From: Candidatus Protochlamydia naegleriophila
GTDB taxonomy: Bacteria; Chlamydiota; Chlamydiia; Chlamydiales; Parachlamydiaceae
Direction: 5' to 3'
DNA: 64,000 nucleotides
Assembly (NCBI RefSeq): GCF_001499655.1
Contig: NZ_LN879502.1
Span: 248,001-312,000, forward strand
Positions 18,503 through 27,665 of the stretch are shown piece by piece. Position 1 is the first letter of the stretch; every line of letters begins with the position of its first letter. A program made the translations under genes and the position numbers. The notes below the pieces were generated by a model, which made no database searches, had not been told where the DNA came from, and saw only the letters and a list, made by a program, of their open reading frames with translations.

Positions 18503-18860
18503 GAACGAAATGGCGCTTAATGGTTTGATACTAAAATAGCCGATTCTTGATTTCTAATGCTACCTGGATTCTTTAAGATCTTTTTATTTAGGATTTCATC
18601 TTCATTAACTTCATTCTATTTAAAGAAAGGCTTCTTAAAGGCTTCTTTATGATGAAGATTTCATGATCTGCATTGAGATAGAACGGGTGATCGCAGATGC
18701 ACCGGAACCCTGTGTTATTTAGATCTCCTAAAGCCATCTAAGAGGTGCTTCAATTTGGCATCTCCTTGAAGCATAACACTGATGCCAATTACCTTACGAA
18801 AGTTGGTTTTACCCCTGCATCATCAGCTCTTATGTTTTGTTAAAGCTCGCTCGAGTCTTT
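18503..18860. other. Intergenic region without a recognisable gene
   Basis: About 360 bases between scpA and the RING-like gene. It contains a short direct repeat, AAAGGCTTCTT, in two adjacent copies near 18625-18650. Short protein-like stretches occur on the minus strand but are interrupted by stops, and I cannot call a pseudogene. It presumably holds the scpA promoter. Confidence 0.4.
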
Positions 18861-19421
18861 TTAATTTCTTCTGAAGATGCGCTGGATTCTCTCTGATAGC
18901 TGCAATTCATGGGGATTAAAGGGGATCAAAGTGGCTGCTAGTGATCCTATCGCGATCAAGATTGCGCTATTGTTATAAGTAAAAGGATAATCGCCTCTAT
19001 GTGCTGCCGGTTGCTGTGCGAGCGCCGCCGTTACTACAAAAGCGCCAACTCCCATCTTCAAGCCCATATATTCGATCTTTGCCATGATTCCTCTTTCTTT
19101 ATTGATCAAGGAAGAAACAGAGTCCGGATCGATTGGATGTTTGCAGTAGGAGCAATGATAATTGTGTGAAGTTTCGATCCAAGTTTGCAGGCATTTCAGG
19201 TGAACGGGATGTTTGTGCCCATCTTCTTCGTGCTCGACGACCAATTCGTCTCCATCTTTGGAATAATCCAAATCATTCCAACAAGTATAACACTCTTTTT
19301 TGTCATGTGGCTTTATTCGCGGTTCATCATATTCAGATTCATTTGGAATGGGGAGCCAAGGATTGATAATATAGTCGGCAAAAGAAGAGGAGGGGTAAAA
19401 AGAAAGCGAATCTAAAGGCAT
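18861..19421 (-). CDS. RING-like zinc-finger membrane protein
   Basis: A 186-residue protein with a RING-type cross-brace pattern at about 44-93: C44-x2-C47, H69-x-H71-x2-H74-x2-C77, C90-x2-C93. The CLQTWIE motif after C77 is typical of RING E3 ligases. The third ligand, usually Cys, would be His, giving a C2H3C3 set. Two hydrophobic segments follow (about 120-138 and 150-167), separated by a short loop, and the C-terminus is basic (RIQRIFRRN). There is no N-terminal signal peptide. RING proteins transfer ubiquitin from E2 enzymes in eukaryotes, and this is probably a host-directed effector that inserts in a membrane. That role is inferred. Confidence 0.72.
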   Translation of the reverse strand: MPLDSLSFYPSSSFADYIINPWLPIPNESEYDEPRIKPHDKKECYTCWNDLDYSKDGDELVVEHEEDGHKHPVHLKCLQTWIETSHNYHCSYCKHPIDPDSVSSLINKERGIMAKIEYMGLKMGVGAFVVTAALAQQPAAHRGDYPFTYNNSAILIAIGSLAATLIPFNPHELQLSERIQRIFRRN

Positions 19422-20088
19422 CTGACCTCACTTGTTATTCCATAATATTAATTCGAGAAGCGAGTATAGTACTTGCCATCGATTATTGGTAGATATGGAT
19501 ATCTATCCTCATAAGAGAGCAATATTTTTCATCCATTTGTTGATTGTTGCAAAAACAGTAATTAATTGTAAGAAATTAACGTTGTTTTATTACCTGTTCG
19601 AATTATTAAAACCTTTAATAGTGTTTTTTTGGGGGTTGATTAAAAATACTGTTGATAACACTATTTAATAGATAGATTGTCTTTTCTTTTCTTTTCTTTT
19701 TTGGAAATTGATAAATCGAGTAATGGGGAGGCTTCGGCTAATTAAAATAAAGGCTGACTTAATTCAGTCTTATGCAGAAATTGAATAAGAGTGTCTTGAG
19801 ATTATTTTATCCACCAATCAGTCACATGTGAAGCTCTTGGATTAATGGATAAAGTCATACCTTACTTAGGGTTATCTTGCATAGTATTGAGGTTTTAAGG
19901 TTCAAAATCAGGGTACAATTCATGGAATGCTGTAATGCTATGAGTAGGTCTATTAGTGCGTTGTGTGTGGCTTAAGTTTTTGTTGGCCATTGGAGTTTAG
20001 GGGGCTGGAAAAGCTCTTCAAAAAAGGATTGTCGTTTTAATAGTCAAAGACTATTTTGACAGATTCACCGAGAAAGGAGCTCATTTTT
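19422..20088. other. Intergenic region without a recognisable gene
   Basis: About 670 bases, AT-rich. A CTTTT simple repeat (four units) lies at 19681-19702. One reading frame at 19432-19668 is open for 78 codons but has no ribosome-binding site and an unconvincing composition. The last part must hold the tsp promoter. Confidence 0.45.
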
Positions 20089-22110
20089 ATGAAGACGAAT
20101 TGGCTGACAACTTTAATTTTTGCAGGGATGATTGGGGGTGTTACGCTTAACGCCCATGAGCAGGATTTACTTAAATCGAGCGATGTTGATCGCATCATGA
20201 ATCAGATTTTGAGCCAGCATGTCGAAAAGCGCGTAATGTCGGGAAAAATTTTACAAAGCGCAGTTGCTATTTTTATCAATCAGTTTGATCCGCTGCGAAT
20301 CTATTTGTTAGAAAGTGAGATAGCTCCCTATGCCCATCTTACAGATGCTCAACTGAATCAGTATGTTGAGCAATATCAGCGCAATGATTTCACTGTTTTT
20401 AAGCAGCTCAATCAACTCTTTCAAAAAGCCATCGAGCGTTCAAGAAAACTGCGCAAAGAGATTGAAACGCATGACAAAGAAGCTCTTTTTCATTTGGACA
20501 ACGCAACATCCAATGGGAGCGATGCTAAGGCTGAAAGACCTTTTGCGCGCGATGAGAACGAGTTGAAAAAACGGATTTTAGAGAGCCTGGAGAGCTTCAT
20601 TGTTTCTTATAAGCAGCGCTATGGAGAGTTGTCGACGGCTCAAAAGAAAGAGTTTGTGTTGCATTCTTACGATACCCGCCTGAACGAATTTGAAAATCAA
20701 TACCTCTATCAAGGTGATAAGGGCAATGTTTTGCCAGCCGCTGAGCAGGAAAATTTATTTACGATTCACGTTTTAAAGGCGCTTGCTAGCAGTTTGGATT
20801 CTCACACTACTTTTTATCAATCCAATGAAGCGTACGATATGCGCGTGCGCCTACAAAAGGAATTTCAAGGAATTGGGCTCGTTTTGCGGGATAAAGGAGA
20901 TAAAATTGAAGTCGCTCGCATGCTAGAGAGTGGGCCGGCTGCCAAAAGCGGCTTGATTCAACCGGGTGATATTTTGCTCGAGGTCGACGGAACGTCTATT
21001 TTGGACTATCCCTTTGACCGGGTGATGAAAATGTTGCATGGATCAAAACAAGCGCAGGTGAAGCTCTTATTTAAGCGCCAGGCTAAAGGGGAGCAGCCAG
21101 AAAATATTTTTACTGTGCGACTCACGCGCGAAGAAATCATTCTCAACAATGACCGGGTCGATGCGAGTTTTGAAACATTTGGCAATGGCATCATCGGCAA
21201 AATCACCCTGCATTCTTTCTATCAGGGCGATGGTGTTTCGAGTGAAAAAGATGTGCGCGATGCCATTCAAAGCCTTGAGAAAAAGGGGAATTTACGAGGG
21301 CTCATCTTGGATTTGCGCGACAATAGCGGAGGATTTTTATCGCAAGCAGTCAAAGTTGCCGGGCTTTTCATCACCAATGGTGTCATCGTCATTTCAAAGT
21401 ACTCAAGCGGAGATGAAAGGTTTTATCGCGATGTAGATGGAAAGATAGCCTATGATGGCCCTCTCGTCGTCTTGACATCCAAGGCTACTGCTTCTGCTGC
21501 CGAGATTGTGGCTCAAGCTTTACAAGACTATGGTGTGGCGCTCGTTGTGGGTGATGAGCATACCTATGGCAAGGGGACTATTCAGACGCAAACCGTGACC
21601 GATAATCAAAGCACTTCCTATTTCAAGGTCACAGTTGGCAAGTATTATACCGTTTCTGGCAAGACGCCTCAAAAGCAAGGGGTCAAGGCTGACATTGTGG
21701 CGCCAGGCCGTTGGAGCAAAGAGGATATTGGGGAAGCTTATGCAGACTCGCCCGATTCGGATACCATTCCAGAGGCTTATGATGATAATTTGAGCGATGT
21801 AGCACCTGATGTCAAAGCCTGGTATCTAAAATACTATATTCCCTCGATTCAGCATCGTACCAATGTATGGCGGGAGCTTGTGCCGACGCTCAGCAAAAAT
21901 AGCGAATACCGCATGGCTCACAATAAGAATTATCAATTGTTCTTAAAAGGCAAGCTTCCAGAAGGAGAGGCGCAAGATCAGGATGAGGAAAGCGAGTGGC
22001 TTTCGGGGAAAAAAGCCAAGACGTTTGGCGTTGACGATTTGCAAATGCAAGAAGCTGTAAATGTCGTTAAAGACATGATTTTGCTTCATACTTTGGAAAA
22101 AAGAAAATAA
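20089..22110 (+). CDS. tsp: Tail-specific protease Tsp/Prc (S41, CT441-like)
   Basis: A 673-residue periplasmic serine protease of family S41 that degrades proteins from their C-termini. The start is the ATG at 20089 with AAAGGAG nine bases upstream; a TTG at 20056 is in frame but less likely. A signal peptide (about 1-22) is followed by a helical N-terminal part, a PDZ domain (about 245-335, with GIGLVLRDKGDKIEVARML and SGPAAKSGLIQPGD) and the protease core with the Ser-Lys dyad at S469 (ATASAAEI) and K495 (YGKGTIQ). The C-terminal extension matches Prc-type enzymes. In C. trachomatis the equivalent CT441 lies near the rpsL group, as here. Confidence 0.95.
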   Translation: MKTNWLTTLIFAGMIGGVTLNAHEQDLLKSSDVDRIMNQILSQHVEKRVMSGKILQSAVAIFINQFDPLRIYLLESEIAPYAHLTDAQLNQYVEQYQRNDFTVFKQLNQLFQKAIERSRKLRKEIETHDKEALFHLDNATSNGSDAKAERPFARDENELKKRILESLESFIVSYKQRYGELSTAQKKEFVLHSYDTRLNEFENQYLYQGDKGNVLPAAEQENLFTIHVLKALASSLDSHTTFYQSNEAYDMRVRLQKEFQGIGLVLRDKGDKIEVARMLESGPAAKSGLIQPGDILLEVDGTSILDYPFDRVMKMLHGSKQAQVKLLFKRQAKGEQPENIFTVRLTREEIILNNDRVDASFETFGNGIIGKITLHSFYQGDGVSSEKDVRDAIQSLEKKGNLRGLILDLRDNSGGFLSQAVKVAGLFITNGVIVISKYSSGDERFYRDVDGKIAYDGPLVVLTSKATASAAEIVAQALQDYGVALVVGDEHTYGKGTIQTQTVTDNQSTSYFKVTVGKYYTVSGKTPQKQGVKADIVAPGRWSKEDIGEAYADSPDSDTIPEAYDDNLSDVAPDVKAWYLKYYIPSIQHRTNVWRELVPTLSKNSEYRMAHNKNYQLFLKGKLPEGEAQDQDEESEWLSGKKAKTFGVDDLQMQEAVNVVKDMILLHTLEKRK

Positions 22111-22178
22111 AAAAATAGGGCTCATAAGTCTTGTGAGCGATAAATGAACCCTAGAAGCAAAAATATTGAACAAAGTGA

Positions 22179-22207
22179 TTGCACAAAAAGTAGACATGAA
22201 ATAAAGT
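22179..22207 (+). promoter_or_regulatory. Promoter of tRNA-Phe
   Basis: TTGCAC (22179-22184), a 17-base spacer and TAAAGT (22202-22207). The predicted start of transcription is a few bases before the tRNA at 22223. Confidence 0.55.
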
Positions 22208-22222
22208 ACTCACTTTAAGTTT

Positions 22223-22295
<73 letters not shown>

Positions 22296-22448
22296 TCCTT
22301 TCTTTAACTCCCGCTCGGCTTGTCAACTTCTTTATCTTTTCCCCTTTTTTTTGCCTGCTTTGAAAATAACCTATTGGTAGAAGAATTAGGCAAAGAGGAG
22401 TCTATTTAGATTGGCTACATTGGAATTTAAGAAAGTGCATTTTTCTGA

Positions 22449-22477
22449 TTGATTTCAAACGGTGGTTAGGGTAAACT
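22449..22477 (+). promoter_or_regulatory. Probable promoter of rplU-rpmA
   Basis: TTGATT (22449-22454), a 17-base spacer and TAAACT (22472-22477). It lies about 60 bases before the rplU ATG. The match is moderate. Confidence 0.4.
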
Positions 22478-22539
22478 TTGTTTTTCTATTGATTTTTTAA
22501 ACATCAAAAGACTGATTATTTATTGTTAAGAGGTTCACA

Positions 22540-22884
22540 ATGTACGCCATTATTAAGACAGGTGGAAAGCAGTATCGCGTCCAAGAAGGAGACATAGTCG
22601 ATTTTGAACTGCTTCAAGCCGAAGCAGGCGCTCAAGTCGAATTCGGACAGGTCTTGTTTGCTTTTGACGGCGCAAAGACTCAAGTTGGTAATCCTAGCAT
22701 TGCCAATTTCCTCGTTTACGGCGAAGTATTGGGCGAAGTTAAAGGTGAGAAGATCACGAGCTTGAAGTATAAGCCAAGTCATAACCAATGCCGCAAGTGG
22801 GGCCATCGCCAAAAGTATACACGTGTTAGAATAACAGGTATCGGAAGCAAGCGCCAAGGAAAGGAAGGAAAGCATGGCTCATAA
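22540..22884 (+). CDS. rplU: 50S ribosomal protein L21
   Basis: A 114-residue L21 with the N-terminal [18 protein letters not shown] and the conserved [22 protein letters not shown] region (in parts). AAGAGG precedes the ATG. The 3' end overlaps the start of rpmA by 11 bases in another frame, so L27 translation is probably coupled to L21. Confidence 0.97.
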   Translation: MYAIIKTGGKQYRVQEGDIVDFELLQAEAGAQVEFGQVLFAFDGAKTQVGNPSIANFLVYGEVLGEVKGEKITSLKYKPSHNQCRKWGHRQKYTRVRITGIGSKRQGKEGKHGS

Positions 22885-23125
22885 GAAAGGTCAGGGTTCA
22901 ACCCGTAACGGACGTGATTCCCACTCAAAGCGTTTGGGAATAAAAGTAGGATCAGGGGAAGTCGTTAGAGCAGGAAGCATCCTCGTTAGACAACGAGGAA
23001 CAAAATGGCATCCAGCTAAGAATGTTGGTCGTGGAACAGATGATACTCTTTTTGCTTTAGCAGACGGAGTTGTTGCTTTCCGTAAGTCTAATAAGACCTA
23101 CATTTCTATTGAAACAGGCGCTTAA
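22874..23125 (+). CDS. rpmA: 50S ribosomal protein L27
   Basis: An 83-residue L27, with [20 protein letters not shown] at the start and [14 protein letters not shown] in the middle. The first residues after Met match the mature N-terminal end that reaches toward the peptidyl-transferase centre. There is no Firmicute-type N-terminal extension to be cleaved. Its AAGGAAGG ribosome-binding site and start lie inside the 3' end of rplU. Confidence 0.97.
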   Translation: MAHKKGQGSTRNGRDSHSKRLGIKVGSGEVVRAGSILVRQRGTKWHPAKNVGRGTDDTLFALADGVVAFRKSNKTYISIETGA

Positions 23126-23143
23126 GCGACTTTCAACTTTTTC

Positions 23144-23175
23144 GTTTTGAGTTCGGCTTCAGCCGAATTCAAAAC
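23144..23175 (+). terminator. Hairpin after rpmA
   Basis: GTTTTGAGTTCGGCT (23144-23158) pairs with AGCCGAATTCAAAAC with one G-T pair and a two-base loop. No strong T-run follows, so termination may be partial, with read-through into obgE. Confidence 0.5.
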
Positions 23176-23232
23176 TGTCTGATTCCCTTCTTCCTTATCA
23201 ATTAAGTTTAGTTTTAGTCATCCAAGAGGATT

Positions 23233-24243
23233 ATGTTTGTTGATCGCGTAGTCATTGAATTTGTTGCGGGCAAAGGCGGCAATGGCGTCGTCGCTTGGCG
23301 TAGAGAAAAATTTATCCCTAAGGGTGGTCCGTCGGGGGGTAATGGAGGCAAAGGGGGATCGGTCATTTTAGAGGCAGATACCCAGATTGGTTCATTAGAT
23401 TGGTTCCGTCATCGCCGCATTTTGAAGGCTCAAAATGGAGGAGATGGTGGAGGTAATTGCCGTCAGGGCCGTAATGGTACCGATCTCATCTTAAAAGTTC
23501 CTTGCGGGACATTGGTCAAAGATTCGCGTACGGGTGAAATTCTTTACGATTTCGTGAACGATAAAGAGCGTTTCGTTCTTTGTAAAGGCGGGCGAGGGGG
23601 ACGAGGCAACGATAGTTTTAAGACGCCGACTCACCAAGCGCCCAATGTTTGCACAGAAGGAACGTATGGCCAAACGCATCACGTCGAGCTCGAGCTGAAA
23701 TTGATCGCCGATGTGGGCTTGGTGGGCTTTCCCAATGCTGGAAAATCGACTCTCATTTCTTCTTTGGCAGGCCTGCGCGTTAAGGTAGCAGCCTATCCTT
23801 TTACGACCCTTCAACCGAATTTGGGCTTCATCGAACTCGATAATTACAAGCGGGTCTATATTGCTGACATTCCAGGCATTATTGAAGGAGCAAGCAGCAA
23901 CCGTGGCTTAGGTCTCGAGTTTTTGCGCCACATCGAAAGAACGAAGCTGTTGATTTTCATCCTGGATGCCTCCGGCATCGATGGCCGTACGCCTTCGAGC
24001 GATTTTCGCGTTCTTCGCGAAGAAATAGGTGCTTATAATCCGGAACTGCTCGAAAGACCCTATTTGGTTGCTCTTAATAAGATCGATACGGAAGAATCGC
24101 AAGCTAATATCGAGGAGTTTAATCGTACGTATCAGCTCCCTCCTAACACCCTTTTCAAGATTTCAGCTGCTTATGGCGAAGGGTTGCAGGCTTTAGTGGA
24201 AGAGATGACGGACCGGTTGGCAGAAAAAGAGCCTGAGTTTTAA
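23233..24243 (+). CDS. obgE: GTPase Obg
   Basis: A 336-residue Obg GTPase involved in 50S assembly and stress signalling. The glycine-rich Obg fold (1-158; GGNGGKGGSVIL, GGRGGRGNDSF) is followed by the G domain with GFPNAGKSTLIS (G1), TTLQPNLG (G2), DIPGIIEGAS (G3) and NKID (G4). The C-terminal OCT domain of some Obg proteins is absent, which is common for this length. It lies downstream of rplU-rpmA, the classical arrangement. Confidence 0.97.
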   Translation: MFVDRVVIEFVAGKGGNGVVAWRREKFIPKGGPSGGNGGKGGSVILEADTQIGSLDWFRHRRILKAQNGGDGGGNCRQGRNGTDLILKVPCGTLVKDSRTGEILYDFVNDKERFVLCKGGRGGRGNDSFKTPTHQAPNVCTEGTYGQTHHVELELKLIADVGLVGFPNAGKSTLISSLAGLRVKVAAYPFTTLQPNLGFIELDNYKRVYIADIPGIIEGASSNRGLGLEFLRHIERTKLLIFILDASGIDGRTPSSDFRVLREEIGAYNPELLERPYLVALNKIDTEESQANIEEFNRTYQLPPNTLFKISAAYGEGLQALVEEMTDRLAEKEPEF

Positions 24244-24322
24244 TCGAGGCTCTTGCAGCCTACTAGATTTTGCGAGAGTCTGCGATTGCGCAAAACCTGT
24301 AGCTCATCGAATTGATATTCTT

Positions 24323-24356
24323 AGCCCTTCATTCATCGAATGAGGGGCTTTTTTTT
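24323..24356 (+). terminator. Terminator after obgE
   Basis: AGCCCTTCATTC (24323-24334) pairs with GAATGAGGGGCT with a three-base loop. A run of eight T residues follows. Confidence 0.85.
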
Positions 24357-24362
24357 AGTCAT

Positions 24363-26072
24363 TCAAGAGAGAGCGTCTTTATTCAGATGGTCTAATTGAG
24401 ACTTAATGAGATTGACCATTTTTTCGGCCGAAGCTTCTTCATCACAGACGATGGGAATGTCTCCAAATCGATCATGATGGAGATCAGATTTAAAGTGCGA
24501 GCGAGCAATGATTTTAACGAATGGATTTGTTTGCTTAGCTGCTTGAATGATGGATTGAGTCACTTGAAAATCGGGTGTTGTAATGACAAGCAAGCGCACT
24601 TTCTCTAAGTTGGCCCGTTCTAAAATTTGAAACTGGCTGGCATCGCCGAAGATGGCCTCGATTTTACTCTCTTTCAAAGCTGAAATCGTATCGATGTTTT
24701 GGTCGATGACGGTGACATTATAATTCTTCCCCAATAAATAATTGGCAGCCATTTGACCCATGGGGCCATAGCCAATGACGACGACCTTTGGCATGAACGA
24801 TTCTAGTGCTTCTTCTTCTTCGTAAAGAGCTTTAAGGGTTTGGCTTTGCGCCGGGCTCTTTTCTTGCGAGCCCTTTTGCTTCCACCTTTTGATTGTCAAA
24901 GGCTTGAAAAGTTGGAATAGAAGAGGGTTTAGGGCAATACTAATGAATGCACAGGCTACTAGAATATCGTAGGCATTTTCAGGCAAGATACCAAGTTGGC
25001 TTCCCTCTTCGGCTAAAATAAATGAATATTCACCAATCTGCCCAATGGCAAGGGCGACTGTAAAAGCCACTGTATTGGGATAATTAGCGAGTTTGATAAT
25101 GGTGAAAGCTGCTAATGGGCGGAGGATGAGGAGAATGGTCAAAATTCCAAAAAATAAAGGGAGATTGTTGCCGACTGCTATGGGATTAAACAACATCCCG
25201 ACAGATAAAAAGAAAATGACAGCGAAGGCATCGCGCATAGGCAGAGCATTGGCTGCTGCTTGATGGCTCATATCTGTTTTTCCAACGACTGTTCCGGCAA
25301 TGAAGGCTCCGAGGGCTAGCGAGACCCCAAATATGGCGGAGCTTCCAACGGCAATTAAAAATACACAGGAAAGAATAGCTAGGGTAAATAGTTCATGCGA
25401 TCGCGTTCTGGCAATGCACTTGAGGAGCTTGTCGATAAGCTTCTCGCCTATAAAGTAGATAATAAATCCAAGGGCTGCCATTTTTAGTAAGACTAATGCG
25501 ATGGAATAGATAACGCTGGCAACAGGGCTTGTGTTTAATCCGGCCGGCAAGACAAAGGCTGGCAAAAGAATTAAACCCAGGACTGAGATTAAGTCCTCAA
25601 CGATTGTCCACCCCACCACAATGTGTCCTTGACGGGTGTGCAAGAGATGCTGGTCTGCCAATACGCGTACGATGACAACAGTGCTGGATACGCATATAGC
25701 CAAGCCAATGACAAGGCCTGCTTGTGCCGACTCTCCCAAATACATGCTGTACAAAAGCCCTGCTGTGATCGAAAGAGCCGAGAGGATCATGGCACCTGGC
25801 AGGGCGAGCTGCTTGACAGCGCTCAAATCCTTCCAATTAAAGTTGAGACCAACCGCAAACATCAGTAGAGTGACACCGATATTGGCGAGCTGTTCAGACA
25901 TGGCAGGATCGGCCACAAAGCCTGGAAAATTGGGACCGATGATATAACCGGCTAGCAAATAACCTAAGATGGGGGAGAGTTTGAGCCGCTGCGCAATGAA
26001 TCCAAAGGCACAAGCGATTCCAAAGCCAATGGCTAGAATCCAAATGATTTTTAGTTCTTCAGGCATGCTCAA
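24363..26072 (-). CDS. KefB/YbaL-type monovalent cation:proton antiporter (CPA2)
   Basis: A 569-residue inner-membrane antiporter. About 12 hydrophobic helices cover residues 5-395 (LGYLLAGYIIGPNFPG and LGAFIAGTVVGKTDMSHQ are typical of CPA2 proteins). A short linker leads to a cytoplasmic RCK/TrkA-N nucleotide-binding domain from about 430 (VVVIGYGPMGQMAA, VTVIDQN, FGDAS). It probably exchanges K+ or Na+ for H+ under nucleotide control. It is convergent with obgE, whose terminator lies just beyond its 3' end. Substrate specificity cannot be read from the sequence. Confidence 0.88.
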   Translation of the reverse strand: MSMPEELKIIWILAIGFGIACAFGFIAQRLKLSPILGYLLAGYIIGPNFPGFVADPAMSEQLANIGVTLLMFAVGLNFNWKDLSAVKQLALPGAMILSALSITAGLLYSMYLGESAQAGLVIGLAICVSSTVVIVRVLADQHLLHTRQGHIVVGWTIVEDLISVLGLILLPAFVLPAGLNTSPVASVIYSIALVLLKMAALGFIIYFIGEKLIDKLLKCIARTRSHELFTLAILSCVFLIAVGSSAIFGVSLALGAFIAGTVVGKTDMSHQAAANALPMRDAFAVIFFLSVGMLFNPIAVGNNLPLFFGILTILLILRPLAAFTIIKLANYPNTVAFTVALAIGQIGEYSFILAEEGSQLGILPENAYDILVACAFISIALNPLLFQLFKPLTIKRWKQKGSQEKSPAQSQTLKALYEEEEALESFMPKVVVIGYGPMGQMAANYLLGKNYNVTVIDQNIDTISALKESKIEAIFGDASQFQILERANLEKVRLLVITTPDFQVTQSIIQAAKQTNPFVKIIARSHFKSDLHHDRFGDIPIVCDEEASAEKMVNLIKSQLDHLNKDALS

Positions 26073-26502
26073 ACTCCTTTAACCTGTTGCAAAAAATAGT
26101 CTATTGCTTATGTGGATAGTTCTTAAAAACTTTTTTAGCATTTTTAAGATAATAGAAACAAGTTTCATGAAGCTTTGGAAAGGGATTATTTTTACTCATA
26201 AAAGACTTGGAAGTCGACCCTGCGATTTCCATAAAATGCTCCTGAAAATGAATAAGAAAGCATTGGTGGCATTTTATACCAGCTATCAGTTGTTTTCCGT
26301 TGCCAATAGTTCGCTAAGCGCTCACTGTGGGCTTTAAAATCAATCGGCCTAAAGGCACCTCACAGCATCTGCCATCCATGCACGGGTTGCCGGATGGAAA
26401 TCGATCGAATCTGATTCTTCCTATTGTCCAAACAAGCACATAGGGTAACGGTTTTATATTCTGTTAACCTTTAAATAAAGTGAGTGTGTTAGAGGCCGGG
26501 CT

Positions 26503-26548
26503 ATGGGTAATAGAAAAAATAATGAGCACGGAGAGCGATTGATTGCAA
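26503..26548 (+). repeat. Dispersed intergenic repeat, copy 1 (degenerate)
   Basis: The text CTATGGGTAA, an A-rich stretch with AATGAG, and CGGAGAGCGATTGATTG occur here in the same order and with nearly the same spacing as at 50358-50405. Only the middle and right arm are recognisable. The copy lies in non-coding DNA between the antiporter gene and the CT490-like gene. Confidence 0.6.
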
Positions 26549-26632
26549 ATTACTCGCGAAAGTTGGCTTTATTCTTATTCTGAGAAGAGCGGCTGATTGG
26601 CGAGGCTGAGAGTAAAGCCATGTAGGGCGGCT

Positions 26633-26664
26633 GTGAATAAGAATCACCTGCGATTCTTATTCAC
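26633..26664. repeat. Perfect 13-base inverted repeat
   Basis: GTGAATAAGAATC (26633-26645) and GATTCTTATTCAC (26652-26664) are separated by six bases. It lies just past the 3' end of the minus-strand CT490-like gene. Neither strand has a T-run after it, so it may be a processing or termination hairpin of non-standard form. Confidence 0.6.
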
Positions 26665-26676
26665 ATTATCCAGCCT

Positions 26677-27558
26677 TTAGCGCTGAGAGAAGTAAGAAGG
26701 TTGGATGCGTTGGCCTGACAGAGCATTCCATTCAGAAGCTGAAATGGAGCCGTCTGGATTCAGGACTTCTAAACGATAGACCGGCAGAAAAATTTCTTTT
26801 TCGTTCCTAATTTTAAAATCATTTCCAAATGCAGCTTGAGCCATATTAATGATTTGGCTGCGCGAATAAGTCTTAGCAACCTTTTGGCTATTGATGATAG
26901 GTTTGGAAACGAGATGCTGTTTGAGCCTTGTTTGAGGTACGACTAAAAAGCGTGGATTCTCAAAATGGAGCTGCAAGACCTGTCCTTTTTGAACAACGAG
27001 GTGTTTTTGCTTAGCGCTTTCAATCCACGGCTCTAAGACTTCTCGTTCCACTTTTAATTCGCGTTGAAGCTCGTCGATTGGCAATGTGCCTTGCCGCTTA
27101 GATAAGGCTTGAATGATTTTAAAATCATTGCGCGATGCCTGGCATTCTAAGCAGTCTTTAAACCCATGGGTTGTTTCCCACGTTTCAGTGTTAAGTACAA
27201 TTTCGCCGTTAGTCAACCCCCACAAAACGACCCCTTCGCGTGTTTTTTGATCTTCCGTGTATTTGACGTCAAAAAGAAGGTAGGGATAGAATTTGTAGAT
27301 AGTTTCTTGAAATGTTTTTTTATCATTGCCCAGCAATTCTTGCCGATGAGCATTCATGATTTGCTCAGGCGTATATTTCGATTCTAACGTAGCGATGTCT
27401 TGATTATCGACATAGTGGAAAAGGTGATCTTTCCAGTCAGCTACTGTAGAGCTATTTTCCCAAGCCCACCATCCTGCAATCGTGCTAGCAACCAATAATC
27501 CAATCAGGGGCAAACGAAAAGAATATCCTCCCTGATCATAACTCTCTTTTTTACCCAT
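26677..27558 (-). CDS. Conserved chlamydial membrane-anchored protein (CT490 position)
   Basis: A 293-residue protein from the ATG at 27558, which has GGAG just upstream; a GTG at 27579 would add seven residues. Residues about 17-35 form a single transmembrane helix near the N-terminus, followed by a soluble domain. A Cys pair (CLEC near 136-139) and a winged-helix-like stretch (LPIDELQRELKVEREVLEPW) are visible. It sits immediately downstream of rho, where C. trachomatis has the uncharacterised CT490. I do not recognise a function. Confidence 0.75.
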   Translation of the reverse strand: MGKKESYDQGGYSFRLPLIGLLVASTIAGWWAWENSSTVADWKDHLFHYVDNQDIATLESKYTPEQIMNAHRQELLGNDKKTFQETIYKFYPYLLFDVKYTEDQKTREGVVLWGLTNGEIVLNTETWETTHGFKDCLECQASRNDFKIIQALSKRQGTLPIDELQRELKVEREVLEPWIESAKQKHLVVQKGQVLQLHFENPRFLVVPQTRLKQHLVSKPIINSQKVAKTYSRSQIINMAQAAFGNDFKIRNEKEIFLPVYRLEVLNPDGSISASEWNALSGQRIQPSYFSQR

Positions 27559-27602
27559 ATCACTCCGAACTTCGTTCACCTAAATCAGGTGGATTTCGTT
27601 AA

Positions 27603-27654
27603 TAAAAAAAAGATAAAATGACTGACGATTAATCTGCAAGTCACTTTATCTTTT
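27603..27654 (-). terminator. Terminator after rho
   Basis: On the minus strand, AAAGATAAAGTGACT pairs with AGTCATTTTATCTTT with one G-T pair. A run of T residues follows. It separates rho from the CT490-like gene. Confidence 0.75.
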
Positions 27655-27665
27655 AAGCGTAGACT

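Larger units (their letters stand above)
26073..26676. other. Intergenic region with repeat remnants
   Basis: About 600 bases between two minus-strand genes, with no convincing gene. A frame at 26104-26337 is open for 77 codons but has no ribosome-binding site. The region holds one arm of a dispersed element (26503-26548) that is also found at 50329-50405, and a perfect 13-base inverted repeat at 26633-26664. Confidence 0.5.

Noticed and set aside
19432-19668. 78-codon open frame between the RING-like gene and tsp
   Set aside because: No ribosome-binding site, unusual hydrophobic and Lys-rich composition driven by AT-rich DNA, and no similarity to anything I know.
20056-20088. TTG start for tsp
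   Set aside because: It would place 11 charged residues before the signal peptide; the ATG at 20089 has a proper ribosome-binding site.
26104-26337. 77-codon open frame upstream of the antiporter gene
   Set aside because: No ribosome-binding site, and it lies in a non-coding region with repeat remnants.
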